DNA of 64,000 nucleotides from CAADGU01 sp964467705 (GTDB lineage Bacteria; Chloroflexota; Anaerolineae; Promineifilales; Promineifilaceae): assembly GCA_964467705.1 (NCBI GenBank), contig CAYXUZ010000004.1, forward strand, positions 1 through 64,000. The letters are read 5' to 3'. Under the pieces are notes generated by a model, which was given only the letters and a program-made list of their open reading frames with translations, made no database searches and was not told the origin of the DNA. Below are positions 25,518 to 34,887 of the stretch, one piece after another; the stretch's first letter is position 1; each line of letters starts with the position of its first letter. Position numbers and translations under genes: made by a program.

Positions 25518-26867
25518 ATGAATCTCCCAGAGGCTTTTGGTTTTGCTGATACGCCGGAATTGGTGGCTATTGTTGGCGGTGGGGGCAAGACCAGTTTGCT
25601 GTTCGCCCTGGCGCGTGCTTTAGGGGCGGGTGTTGTCGCCAGCACCACCACGCGCATTTTTCAGGCGCAAATCCGGCAGTCCCCGGCCGTTACCTATGCT
25701 GACGATTTATCCCCCCTGGAAGGACAATTACAACAATATGGCATGACCCTCGTTGTAGGGCGCGTGGAAGGAGAAAAGGCGTTTGGCCTGTCGCCGAAAG
25801 AGGTGGCGGCGTTGTGGCAACGGCCGTTCGTCCATCATGTCCTGGTAGAAGCCGACGGCTCCCGGATGCGGCCGATCAAAGCCCCTGCCGACCATGAGCC
25901 GGTCATCCCACCGGAAAGCACATTGGTCATTCCGGTGGTAGGCATTGATGCGCTGGCACAACCCATTTCTGTAGTTGCCCATCGCCCCGAACGAGTATGC
26001 GAATTAACCGGATTGTCGCCCGATGACCACCTCACGCCGGAAGCCATTGCCCATTTGCTCACCCACCCGGTAGGCGGCCTGAAAAACGTGCCGGAAACGG
26101 CCCGCGTCATCCCTCTGATCAACAAAGTGGAAAGTGAGGCTGAACTGGTGGCCGCCCGGCAAATTGCGCGGCAGGTGTTGATCAGGTCGCACGGCCGTAT
26201 CCCCCGTGTGGTCATTGGTGCAGTGCAAAAGGTGCCGCCGGTACGGGAGGTGCAAACGCCGGTCACGCCCGTGATCCTGGCGGCCGGCGAAGGGCTGCGT
26301 ATGCAGCGACGGATGGGCCAGCCCAAACAACTGCTGCCCTGGGGCACACGAACCGTCCTGGGTGAAACGCTGCATCAAGTCAGCGGCAGCCTGGCACATG
26401 AAATCATCGTCGTCACCGGGCATGAAGCTGAAGCTATCAGCGCCGAAGTAGCCCGTTTTGACGGGAATCCACCGCCGCGCCTGATTCACAATCCTACGTA
26501 TCGAGAGGGGGAAATGCTTTCGTCGTTGCAAGCAGCGGTGCGGCAGTTAGATGAGAGGGTCACGGCCGTACTCGTCATCCTGGCCGACCAACCCATGGTA
26601 GAAGCACACATTTACGACCAACTGCTGACAGCTTTCTGGCAGGGAAAAGGGGAATTGAGCGCGCCGGTTTTCAACGGCCGTCGCGGGAATCCTGTCCTCA
26701 TTGGTCGTCGGTATTTTGATGAACTGCTTCGTTTGCCCATCGGCGCGGCCCCCCGCGCCTTGCTGCAAGCCCACCCCGACGCGCTCTACCTGCTGCCGAT
26801 AGATACCGATGCGGTCATTTGTGATCTGGATACACCGGCGGAATATGAGCGGCTCCGCCCCACCTGA
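25518..26867 (+). CDS. YqeC-like GTPase fused to a MocA-type nucleotidyltransferase
   Basis: A 449-aa fusion. Residues 1-235 match YqeC (selenium-dependent hydroxylase accessory protein), with P-loop VGGGGKTSLLFALARAL, VASTTTRIF, VLVEADGSRMRPIKAP and VIPLINKV. Residues 250-449 match the MobA/MocA/YgfJ fold: VILAAGEGLRMQRRMGQPKQLLPW, ILADQPMV and GRRGNPVLIGRRYF. MocA-type enzymes transfer CMP to molybdopterin to make the cytosine dinucleotide cofactor of xanthine-dehydrogenase-like hydroxylases. The fusion suggests one enzyme serving such hydroxylases, although none is in the window. ATG 25518 is preferred to TTG 25512. Confidence 0.85.
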   Translation: MNLPEAFGFADTPELVAIVGGGGKTSLLFALARALGAGVVASTTTRIFQAQIRQSPAVTYADDLSPLEGQLQQYGMTLVVGRVEGEKAFGLSPKEVAALWQRPFVHHVLVEADGSRMRPIKAPADHEPVIPPESTLVIPVVGIDALAQPISVVAHRPERVCELTGLSPDDHLTPEAIAHLLTHPVGGLKNVPETARVIPLINKVESEAELVAARQIARQVLIRSHGRIPRVVIGAVQKVPPVREVQTPVTPVILAAGEGLRMQRRMGQPKQLLPWGTRTVLGETLHQVSGSLAHEIIVVTGHEAEAISAEVARFDGNPPPRLIHNPTYREGEMLSSLQAAVRQLDERVTAVLVILADQPMVEAHIYDQLLTAFWQGKGELSAPVFNGRRGNPVLIGRRYFDELLRLPIGAAPRALLQAHPDALYLLPIDTDAVICDLDTPAEYERLRPT

Positions 26868-26900
26868 GGTGCGACGCACTTTTGGAAGTGCATCGCACCT
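26867..26900. repeat. Palindrome 15-4-15 between convergent genes
   Basis: Arms AGGTGCGACGCACTT (26867-26881) and its one-mismatch complement (26886-26900), loop TTGG. It begins on the last base of the YqeC-MocA stop codon and lies ahead of the end of the LysM gene, so it could work as a terminator for either. Confidence 0.85.
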
Positions 26901-26911
26901 TCGATACATCA

Positions 26912-28599
26912 TCAACCACGCCGCAGCATGACTACGCCCGCGCCAGCCAGTAATACCAGCACCACTGCCGCCACAATCAAAATGATGCCAACATTGCCTA
27001 GAAAGCCACTATCGTCGCTAGTCGTTTCGGCACTGGCGGGGGCTGTGGTGGGGGTAGGCAAATCGGACACGGCCGTGTCGCCCGCAGCAACATCCGTATT
27101 ACTGACATCAGCCACTGCGTCCACTTCCTGCTGCCGCACCCCAAACTGAACCAACGTTTCCGTCCCTTCTTCCACGCTAATGGTCCAGGAGTCGGCCGTT
27201 GTGGGCGCAAAGTTAGCCGGTNNNNNNNNNNCTGATACGCACCTGGTTCCAGATTCTCAAAACAATGTGCCTCGGAAATGCCATCCGTAACTTGAGTGGA
27301 AACGGTTTGACCATCTTTGAACAGGGTAATGGCCGCATCTGCCTTGAGCGCCTCTGTACCCACCTCAAACTCTCCATTTCCATTGGTATCATCAAACGTT
27401 GAAGCGCAGATGCCGGTGGGGGGTGTTTCCGCAACGGCCGTAGCCTCTGGCGCAGTTGTCCCTGTCAATGGCTCCCCTTCTACCACAATCGTTTCACTGT
27501 CACCTTCAGGCGTTGCCTCACCGGACTCAGCGGTGGCTTCACCGGTCGTCTGCTCTTCCGTTTCAGACGTTCCCCCTTGCACAAAATTACCCGCTTCCCG
27601 GATCAGAAGTTCCTGCCCCATCACCACAAATTGGGGGTTACCATTCAATTCTCGAATTTGGGTTAAAGCCTGCTCTGCCGGAATGCCCAAAACCGGCGCA
27701 TATTGAATGGCAATAGACCAAAACGTATCATTGGCAACCACCACATGCACAATCGAGCCATCTTCGCGCGGCACCACCGAACTGGTGGGGGTGGCTGCGG
27801 GCGTAGCCTGCGCCGCCGTACTGGATGAACCGCTGCCGCTATTCCCGTTTCCACTGCTCGCCGGCGGGGGACTACTGGTTTCACTTAAGGCATAAAGTCC
27901 CACGCCATCAATGAAAAAACCACCATTGATAAGTGGTTGTTTTACAGCCATTTCAATGTAAATGGTCATGGTGGGTTGGGTAGCTACAAAATCCCAGGTA
28001 AACGTGGGCATACTAAAGAAGAAAGGGCTGACGTTCTCGGCCGACCAACTTGGGCTGTAGTTGATCTGCGAATTTTCCAACCAGGTTGCGCCTACGGGGC
28101 TGGCGCCCAAACGCACAAAGGCCGTCCACAACTCCTCTGGGGCAACTTTTCCACCATCATCATAATCTTCAATCATGTCAATATAGACTGGTGCGGAAAT
28201 TCGGTACTTGCGGCCAACTTCTAGCCCGGTTACATCTTGGGTGAGGGCTGTCAGGATTGGCGCCCAATTTCTGAACACTTTGACAGTATAGCTACCATCC
28301 CGGAAGAATAAGGGGCGTTCGTGCGGTGGCGCATCTTCGATATACCAGACAACAGTCTCTGGACGGTATGCATCTTGTCCATTGGTACCTTCAAAAGGCA
28401 CATTGTCCAACCAGAGATAGCGCCAACCATTGGGAGCGGCGATTTGGGGAATCCCGTCCTGGTAATAATAACCTTCTTCAAATCCTGGGTTGGTCAGCAG
28501 ATTGCCTGAAATTACTTCCTGGGCAGACGCCGGCCGGTTTACACCTGACATCGTTATCAGGGCTGCTATGAACAGCAGTCCCATCAGCTTGATTCTCAT
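26912..28599 (-). CDS. Surface protein with LysM and SdrD-B-like domains (split by a gap)
   Basis: One gene broken by the 10-N gap at 27222-27231, across which the frame changes. A signal peptide (MRIKLMGLLFIAALITMSG...ASAQ) is followed by a carbohydrate-binding-like domain (NLLTNPGFEEGYY, about residues 35-235), a Ser/Gly/Thr linker, a LysM domain (VVVANDTFWSIAIQY...MGQELLI) for peptidoglycan or glycan binding, a Glu/Thr linker, and an SdrD-B-like domain (FDDTNGNGEFEVGTE). After the gap come a short linker and a C-terminal helix ending VMLRRG, a membrane anchor. GGAGG precedes ATG 28599 by seven bases. Confidence 0.82.
27222..27231. other. Assembly gap (10 N)
   Basis: It splits the LysM surface protein gene; the reading frames on the two sides differ, so the real gap length is not 10. 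Confidence 0.99.
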
Positions 28600-28785
28600 T
28601 TTTTGAACCTCCACGGGGTGTCCTCTTCCCGGTACTCACCCTGCATATTTTTGCGGCCAAAGCATCTTTGACCGGCTCACAAAAATATAGCGCAATCTTT
28701 GATTTCGCCAGTAGACGGCCGTTGATTCTAGCACACTGCTAAGGAAATCACTGTTTTACCAGAGGTATGTTAACATTCCGCCCAC

Positions 28786-31700
28786 ATGAACGACCATGAT
28801 GAAAGGCAACGGCCGTACCCCAAACGGGGCAGTTGGTTCAGTCTGGCACTGATTACATTGCTGGCTATACCGGCCATCCAACCCTTGCTGCGCGGCGTTC
28901 TCACCTGCGGCTTCGATAATGTGTTTCACCTGTGGCGGGCGGTGCAAATAGAAGCATTGCTGCGGCAAGGTGTGTTATTCAGCCGGTGGGCGCCCCATAT
29001 GGCGCACGGTTATGGCTACCCGCTCTACCAGTTTCAATCACCTTTTTCAGCTTATCTGGCGGCCGGGTTACATCTGGCAGGGATGGATTGGGACTGGGCG
29101 CTGAATGGCATCTATGCGCTGGCGGTGCTCGCTTCTGGGTGGGCGGCCTGGCTACTGGCACGGGATTTGTGGGGTGAAAAGGGGGCAATAGTCACGGCCG
29201 TAGCCACCCTCTATGCCCCTTACCATGCCTATGTCACCCTTTACCGTGCCAGCCTGTCCGAAACGGTGGCCTGGGCGATTGTGCCCCTGGTGTTGTGGGG
29301 GCTGCGCCGCTGGCAGGTGGAAAAGACGCGGCTGGGGCTGGCTACGGCCGTGTTCACCTTCATACTGCTCATCTTCACCCACGATGTCACTGCCTACGCC
29401 TTCCTACCCTTCATGGCCGGTTGGGTGATCGTCATCGCCATCAACGAGCGCAGCCATAGCAGTCTGTGGCGTGGGCTGCTGGCGCTGGCCTTAGGCATCG
29501 GCGGCAGCGCCTTTTTCTGGCTGCCCGCCATCGCCGAGCGCCACTTTGTGCAGTTCGACCGGGCCACCAGCGCCTGGCCCTTTCTCTACTACAACAACTT
29601 CCTACCCTTCAATCAACTGCTGGCGCTGCCACGTCAGGTGGATCCGGCCCTGCTCAACGATTGGCCGGAGCGTGGGCTGGGGCTGCTGCTGGTTGCGCTG
29701 GCGTTGGCGGGCACGGCCGTTGCCTGGCGACGTCTCCCCCACCAACGCTGGCTCACCGGCTTTCTATTTCTGGCAATGGCCGGGTACATCTGGCTGACGG
29801 TGGCCGCGTCACGGCCGTTGTGGGATGCCTTCCCCCTGCTGCAAACGTTCCAATTCCCCTGGCGTTTCCTGGCCCCGGCCACACTGGCGGCCGCACTGCT
29901 CACGGGCGGACTGCTGTCCGTGAGCCGTAATCCGTATCCCGTGACCCGTAAACCGACGACAACTCACGGATTATGGGTCACGGATTACGGATTACCTCTT
30001 TTCCTCATCCTCCTGCTCTCCGCCGCGCACTGGGGCTGGCTATACCCGCAGCAGTGCCCGGCCCCGGCCGATACCTCACTGGCGGGCATGGTGGCCTGGG
30101 AACAGGCGACGGACACAGTGGGTACCACCGCCAGCCGGGAACTGCTACCCATCTCGGCACCGACGATACCGGTGGAAACCTATGGGCTGCCGGTGTGGGA
30201 ACTGCGCTTTTCTCCGGCTGACTTGCTGGAAGGGGCGACGATGCAAACGGCCGTCGCCCATCCCCTGCGTGAACAAATTGAAGTGGACACGGCCGTACCC
30301 TTCACCGCCCGCTTTCGTGCTTTTTATTTTCCCGGCTGGCGCGCCTGGGTAGACGGGGCAGAAGTGCCCATCACCCCGGCAGGCGATGGGTTGATTACAT
30401 TTCCCGTGCCGGACGGCCGTCACACTCTCACCGTTGCTTTTGGCGAAACGCCGCTACGCCTGCTGGCCAACCTGATTTCGCTGCTCAGTCTGGCCGCGCT
30501 GACACTCATTTTGTGGCGATGGCAGTCGCAGACATCCGATTTCTCAAGCAACCTTTGGTTGCCGAAATCGGATGTCTTGTACTGGGCAACACGATGGTGG
30601 CTGGCGCTGCTGCTGGTGGGGCTGGCACTGTTGGCGGCTAAATGGCTACTGGTGGATGCCGGTTATACGCCGCTGCGTCACAACCGCTTAGCCAATAGTG
30701 AGTTGGCGGGCATTGCCGAACCCTCCCAGGCAACCTTTGGCAACCCGGCACTGGTACGTTTGTTGGGGTACGAGGATTGGCCGACGGCCGTGCCCGCCGA
30801 CCAGCCGATACCTGTCATCCTTTACTGGCAGGCGTTGGCCGCGCTGGATAAAGATTATCGCGTCGGGCTGGTGGTGGTGGATGAAGCAGGTATTCGCTGG
30901 TCAACGGACGATTTGCGTGATGATCGCTGGTCACGCGCCGCACCACCCACCACAGGTTGGCCGGTTGACCGGTATGTCCGCACCGCACTGCTGGTGGATT
31001 TACTGCCCGGAACACCACCGGGTCGGTATCAACTGCAACTTTCCCTGTTTGACCGGTCTACCTTAATACCGCTGACCGTGTACACACAGGGGCAGCCCGT
31101 TGGCCCCTCCCTATCTTTGGGGGAGATTGAGGTGCAACCGCCATTACAGAAAACAGGTCTGGATACTATTCTGCTGTTCGCACCAGCAATAACTATTTAT
31201 GCCGCCGAGATGGACCGCATGACCGCCGCCCCAGGTGATACCGCATGGTTAAATTTGTTTTGGTCACTGTCCGGTGCAGAGGAGACGGCCGTCACCCTCT
31301 CGCTGCGGGACGAATTGGGCCGGGCCGGGCAAACATGGCCGGTGATATTGCCGGCATATGGGGCGGGTTGGTGGCTGAGCCAGTTACCACTGGCGCTGCC
31401 GGTTGAGTTGCCAGACGGCCGTTACACCTGGCAGATCGAGAGTGTGGGCGGGGCAACGGCCGTACTGCCCCAGTCGCTAACCATACACGGGCCAGAGCGA
31501 GTTTTTACGGCAATGGACATGGATACGGCCGTGAATGCTTCGTTGGGAACAAATGAGCAAACCCTGGCAACATTGGTTGGCTATACCGTCAGCGAAACTT
31601 GCCAACAGGTGGGCGAAACTTGCCAGATTTCCCTATTGTGGCGTACCGAAAATCAGTTCTCGGCCAGTTATCGCGTCTTTGTGCATCTGTTGGACTCGCA

Positions 31701-31923
31701 AGGGCAGATTGTGGCGCAGTCTGATGGCGTTCCGGCCGGGTGGAGCCGCCCCACCACTGGCTGGCTGCCCGGCGAATACATTGTGGACACGCATGCCCTC
31801 ACCCTCCCGGCGGCCGGACAGTACACGCTCGCCGTTGGCTTGTATGCAGAGGATGGCATGCGCCTGCAAACGGCCGCACAAAACACGGTGATCACGTTGT
31901 CGTCGGTTGCGGTCAAACCGTGA
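28786..31923 (+). CDS. Large membrane protein, PTPS-related/YfhO-like GT-C family
   Basis: 1045 aa. About ten membrane helices in the first 400 residues, with the family motif CGFDNVFHLWRAVQIEALL followed by FSRWAPHMAHGYGYPLYQFQSP, as in the 6-pyruvoyl-tetrahydropterin-synthase-related membrane family (probable GT-C glycosyltransferases). An outer domain (about residues 430-560) ends FYFPGWRAWVDGAEV, then come further helices and C-terminal beta domains. Two foreign-looking repeats are translated in frame: heptad arrays at 29925-29994 and a palindrome at 30531-30576. No clear ribosome-binding site precedes the ATG. It probably adds sugars to a surface glycan or lipid. Confidence 0.8.
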   Translation: MNDHDERQRPYPKRGSWFSLALITLLAIPAIQPLLRGVLTCGFDNVFHLWRAVQIEALLRQGVLFSRWAPHMAHGYGYPLYQFQSPFSAYLAAGLHLAGMDWDWALNGIYALAVLASGWAAWLLARDLWGEKGAIVTAVATLYAPYHAYVTLYRASLSETVAWAIVPLVLWGLRRWQVEKTRLGLATAVFTFILLIFTHDVTAYAFLPFMAGWVIVIAINERSHSSLWRGLLALALGIGGSAFFWLPAIAERHFVQFDRATSAWPFLYYNNFLPFNQLLALPRQVDPALLNDWPERGLGLLLVALALAGTAVAWRRLPHQRWLTGFLFLAMAGYIWLTVAASRPLWDAFPLLQTFQFPWRFLAPATLAAALLTGGLLSVSRNPYPVTRKPTTTHGLWVTDYGLPLFLILLLSAAHWGWLYPQQCPAPADTSLAGMVAWEQATDTVGTTASRELLPISAPTIPVETYGLPVWELRFSPADLLEGATMQTAVAHPLREQIEVDTAVPFTARFRAFYFPGWRAWVDGAEVPITPAGDGLITFPVPDGRHTLTVAFGETPLRLLANLISLLSLAALTLILWRWQSQTSDFSSNLWLPKSDVLYWATRWWLALLLVGLALLAAKWLLVDAGYTPLRHNRLANSELAGIAEPSQATFGNPALVRLLGYEDWPTAVPADQPIPVILYWQALAALDKDYRVGLVVVDEAGIRWSTDDLRDDRWSRAAPPTTGWPVDRYVRTALLVDLLPGTPPGRYQLQLSLFDRSTLIPLTVYTQGQPVGPSLSLGEIEVQPPLQKTGLDTILLFAPAITIYAAEMDRMTAAPGDTAWLNLFWSLSGAEETAVTLSLRDELGRAGQTWPVILPAYGAGWWLSQLPLALPVELPDGRYTWQIESVGGATAVLPQSLTIHGPERVFTAMDMDTAVNASLGTNEQTLATLVGYTVSETCQQVGETCQISLLWRTENQFSASYRVFVHLLDSQGQIVAQSDGVPAGWSRPTTGWLPGEYIVDTHALTLPAAGQYTLAVGLYAEDGMRLQTAAQNTVITLSSVAVKP
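29925..29994. repeat. Inverted heptad array inside a coding region
   Basis: Four CCGTNNN units (29925-29952) face four units of the CGGATTA type (29967-29994). All have a strict 7-bp period. Translated in frame in the 1045-aa protein. Confidence 0.9.
30531..30576. repeat. Palindromic element encoding DFSSNLWLPKSD
   Basis: 12-bp perfect arms (30531-30542 and 30565-30576). The same sequence, with a few synonymous changes, encodes DFSSNLWLSKSD at the C-terminus of the O-antigen ligase (34908-34943). Confidence 0.9.
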
Positions 31924-32323
31924 TGCATGGGGATGCGTTGTCGGCTTCTTTTCATTTTTCCAATAGTTTTCAGTACCGGTTATTTATTGATAGTAGCTTA
32001 TAGTAGGGGCTGTGAGTTTGTGGAAAAGCGAATTTTGGCGGAATATCTGCCCCTTATGCCCTGGTAATGGCTGTATTTGGGAGGGTGGCGGTGGAAAAAG
32101 TCGCGGAAGATTGATAGGGGCAGAGGAGAAGGGACTTCACGGCCGTAGCACTCCCTGACAACCTGTTCCCACATCTACGCCAGCCGCGCACACCACCCCC
32201 CATATCTGGCTATGACCGCCCCTAAAGGAACCAATCTGTTTCACGCCCGTTTTCCACAAAATAATGGGGTTTTCCACAGCTATTGGGCAGTTATCCACAC
32301 TTTTATGGGGTAAAACGGCCGTT
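31924..32323. other. Gene-free stretch with DnaA-box array (candidate origin or DnaA-binding region)
   Basis: No open frame here is credible. Three same-strand DnaA-box-like 9-mers lie about 20 bp apart, i.e. on one face of the helix: TTTTCCACA at 32250-32258, TTTTCCACA at 32270-32278 and a perfect TTATCCACA at 32291-32299. A fourth, inverted, is at 32019-32027. An AT-rich segment lies at about 31945-32005. dnaA and dnaN are not in the window, so this may be an origin, a DnaA titration site or a DnaA-controlled promoter. Confidence 0.5.
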
Positions 32324-33874
32324 TCAATCTTGCTGCGGGGAGGGTTGGGCGGCTTCGGCCAGCGACATATGGGGGAGTGTGGGCAGCCCCTTGTGAGGCA
32401 TATTTGCCAGTTGGTTGAGCTTGCGCCGGGCGGCCGGGAGCGTGCCCATTCGGTACAGAATCGCCGCCGCTTCCCGCGCATGATGCGGCCGCCACTGTCC
32501 CGGTTTGCCTGCCACCCGTCGTAACTCCTGCCAGCCGCGCCGGGAGCGGAACTCTTTGTGCAGCGTCACATGCAGATGGCGGTAAAAGTCGGTGCTGAAC
32601 GGCCCCTGGTACATCATCGCCAGGTCGGCCGAATCCGTCCAATTCTGTTTGTCGCCCAACTGCAAGCGCACATTTTCGTGAAAGCGGGTGCCGGGCAGGG
32701 GATAGGAAACAGACATGCCGATGTCATCTGGCCGGCAGTCGCGCACCATTTGCAGTGTTTTTTCAATGTCGGTGCGGCTTTCGCCGGGGTAGCCAAATTG
32801 CAGGAAGAAACCCACGCGCACCCCGGCGGCGTGAAGCTGCCGGGCGGCTTCATAAATTTGCGCTACCGTCGTTCCCTTCTCCATCGCATTCAAAATATGC
32901 TGTGCGCCGGATTCCGCGCCCAACCAGACAATATCACAGCCGGCGCGGCGCAGGGCGTGGACGTTGGCCGGGTCGCGCACGATCAGGTCGGCGCGGCTGA
33001 GGCATTTGAAGGGCAGGTGAATCTGGCGAGCTTCCACTTCGGAGGCAAATTCCAGCCACCAGCCCGGTTTGAGACCCATGATGTCGTCGGCAAACCAGAT
33101 GTGGTCGGGCTGGTAGGTTTCTTGCAGCCAGCGCATCTCTTCGGCCACGTTTTGTGGGCTGCGGGAGTTGTATCGCTGGCCCCAGATGGGTTTGGCGCAC
33201 CAGTTACAATGGTAGGGGCAGCCGCGGGTGGTGACCATGTTCATGGAGTAGTAGCCGTGTTTTTCCAGCCATATCTGGCGGTAGCGGGGCACGTCTACCA
33301 GGTCCCAAGCGGGAAAAGGGAGGCGGTCAATGTGTTGCATAGACGGCCGTCGCCCATTCCGCCGCATCCCCTCCGGTGTGTGGTACGCCAGCCCCGGAAT
33401 TAACGCACAATCGTCAATTGTCAATTGACAGTTAGCAATTGACAATTTTTGCAGCAGTTCTGCCAGTGTCTCTTCCCCCTCGCCCAGTAGCACATAGTCT
33501 GCGCCTGCTTCCAAATAGGCTTCGGCGTGGTCGGTGGCGTCAGAGCCGCAGACGACGACGGTGCAGCCTCGCGCCTGGCCCATCTGGATCATGGTGAAGG
33601 CGGCTTCACGCATGTTCAGCAGGCACATTTTGGAGAGGTAGTTGAAGTTGTCCTCGTAGATGACGGCATAACGCGGCTGATGGTGGTCAAGCGCCTGCGC
33701 CCATTCATCGGTGGAGACGGCCAGCATGGCATCGAAGAGTGCTACTTTGTAACCCTGTTCACGCATGAAGCTGGCAGCGTAGAGCGTACCCAACGGCGGG
33801 TAAGGCTGCATGGCGGCCCACAGTTTGGGGTCGAAGCGGAGATAGTAGGATTGGCCGAAGAGGATATCTGTCAT
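32324..33874 (-). CDS. B12-binding radical SAM protein 1
   Basis: A 516-aa protein. The N-terminal cobalamin-binding-like domain (PLGTLYAASFMREQGYKVALFDA) is followed by a radical SAM core with CPYHCNWC (Cys219, 223 and 226) for the 4Fe-4S cluster and the usual FADDIMGL and GAESGAQHILNAMEKGT motifs. Such enzymes do difficult methylations or rearrangements, often on lipids or glycans. ATG 33874 is preferred; the start is not fixed by a strong site. It follows the nucleotidyltransferase gene by 57 bases that hold a 33-bp palindrome. Heptad repeats at 33413-33447 are translated in frame (SIANCQLTIDDC). Substrate unknown. Confidence 0.85.
   Translation of the reverse strand: MTDILFGQSYYLRFDPKLWAAMQPYPPLGTLYAASFMREQGYKVALFDAMLAVSTDEWAQALDHHQPRYAVIYEDNFNYLSKMCLLNMREAAFTMIQMGQARGCTVVVCGSDATDHAEAYLEAGADYVLLGEGEETLAELLQKLSIANCQLTIDDCALIPGLAYHTPEGMRRNGRRPSMQHIDRLPFPAWDLVDVPRYRQIWLEKHGYYSMNMVTTRGCPYHCNWCAKPIWGQRYNSRSPQNVAEEMRWLQETYQPDHIWFADDIMGLKPGWWLEFASEVEARQIHLPFKCLSRADLIVRDPANVHALRRAGCDIVWLGAESGAQHILNAMEKGTTVAQIYEAARQLHAAGVRVGFFLQFGYPGESRTDIEKTLQMVRDCRPDDIGMSVSYPLPGTRFHENVRLQLGDKQNWTDSADLAMMYQGPFSTDFYRHLHVTLHKEFRSRRGWQELRRVAGKPGQWRPHHAREAAAILYRMGTLPAARRKLNQLANMPHKGLPTLPHMSLAEAAQPSPQQD
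33413..33447. repeat. Five heptads inside radical SAM gene 1
   Basis: GTCAATT, GTCAATT, GACAGTT, AGCAATT, GACAATT: a 7-bp periodic, self-complementary tract between the cobalamin-binding and radical SAM parts. Confidence 0.9.
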
Positions 33875-33886
33875 AATTTGTCTCAC

Positions 33887-33919
33887 AGACATACGATTTC
33901 TTTGAGAAATCATATGTCT
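33887..33919. repeat. 33-bp palindrome 15-3-15
   Basis: Arm AGACATACGATTTCT (33887-33901), loop TTG, complementary arm with one mismatch (33905-33919). It lies between the nucleotidyltransferase stop and the start of radical SAM gene 1. Confidence 0.9.
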
Positions 33920-33931
33920 TTACTGGTGTCT

Positions 33932-34882
33932 TTACTGATTACTACTCAAGCGAGTCTGGTAGGCGGTGAGGGTGTATTGTTTGTGGGCGTCGAAGTGCCC
34001 TTTGCACCAGTCGGTGGAGAAGGCAGTTTCTGCACTTTGAGTGTAGTGATGGAATTTGCGAATTTTGCGCTGCATTTCCCATTGGTCGAGCCAACGGCCG
34101 AGTGATGTGCGCAGGGGCAGTTCAGCCAGCCGTTGCAGGTGGTAATGGGGTGTACGGCCGTGTCCCAAAGCTCGTGGTAGACCTATCGCATTTGGCAAAA
34201 AGGTGGCTGTCCAACTATTAATCTGGCGGATTTGAGCATAAATGTTCAGGCCGGAGAGAGGGATCATCTGGGCTACTTCGTGGGCGGTGTACAGGTTATG
34301 TTCGGGAAAGTGCAGGGCGCGTTCGGCCAGGATGTAGTTGGGGCAGAGGGCGTGGCCGCGCCGGGCGGCCAGCCGGACAATGGCAATGGCAAAGGCGCGG
34401 TTGAGCCAGACACGGCCGTTAGCCGCCACCAGCAAATAGTCAATATCTCCGTCCGGGGCCATGTTGTCTACAGCCAGCGAGCCGGTGACGGCGACCATGC
34501 GGGTGAAGGGCAGGCTGGCCAGCAGACGGCCGTACTGCATGGCGACAGGCCACAACTGGCGGGCTAATCGTCCTCGTTCCTGGCGAATGGCGGCCGTTTC
34601 TTCACGGCCAGGCAGGGCATAATACGGGCCAACACGGCAGAGATGGCGGCTGGCAAACCGTTTGTCGGCCAACACTTTTTCCACTTCGGGCAGGGTGGCG
34701 GCGGCTTCGGCCAGATAGCGGTGGATTTCGACGGCCGTGAGTGGGTAATCGAACACATCCACATAGGCGACGGTGCGCCAGACGGCCGTTTCCAGTGGCG
34801 TCAGTGCGTCAGGGGCTGATGGGGGCATTGGTTTGGGGATGACGGTTGGTCGGGGATACTCGCCCGTAGCCAGATTACTCAT
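33932..34882 (-). CDS. Nucleotidyltransferase-fold protein
   Basis: A 316-aa protein. The core VTGSLAVDNMAPDGDIDYLLVA (about residues 130-150) is the GS...DxD signature of the pol-beta-like nucleotidyltransferase superfamily, with the metal-binding acidic pair in DID. The N-terminal 100 residues look like winged helices (WRTVAYVDVFDYPLTAVEIHRYL). GAGGAA upstream of ATG 34882 lies within the end of the ligase gene, so translation is coupled. Placement between ligase and radical SAM suggests a role in making a modified glycan or lipid. The transferred nucleotide is unknown. Confidence 0.7.
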   Translation of the reverse strand: MSNLATGEYPRPTVIPKPMPPSAPDALTPLETAVWRTVAYVDVFDYPLTAVEIHRYLAEAAATLPEVEKVLADKRFASRHLCRVGPYYALPGREETAAIRQERGRLARQLWPVAMQYGRLLASLPFTRMVAVTGSLAVDNMAPDGDIDYLLVAANGRVWLNRAFAIAIVRLAARRGHALCPNYILAERALHFPEHNLYTAHEVAQMIPLSGLNIYAQIRQINSWTATFLPNAIGLPRALGHGRTPHYHLQRLAELPLRTSLGRWLDQWEMQRKIRKFHHYTQSAETAFSTDWCKGHFDAHKQYTLTAYQTRLSSNQ

Positions 34883-34887
34883 TTGGT

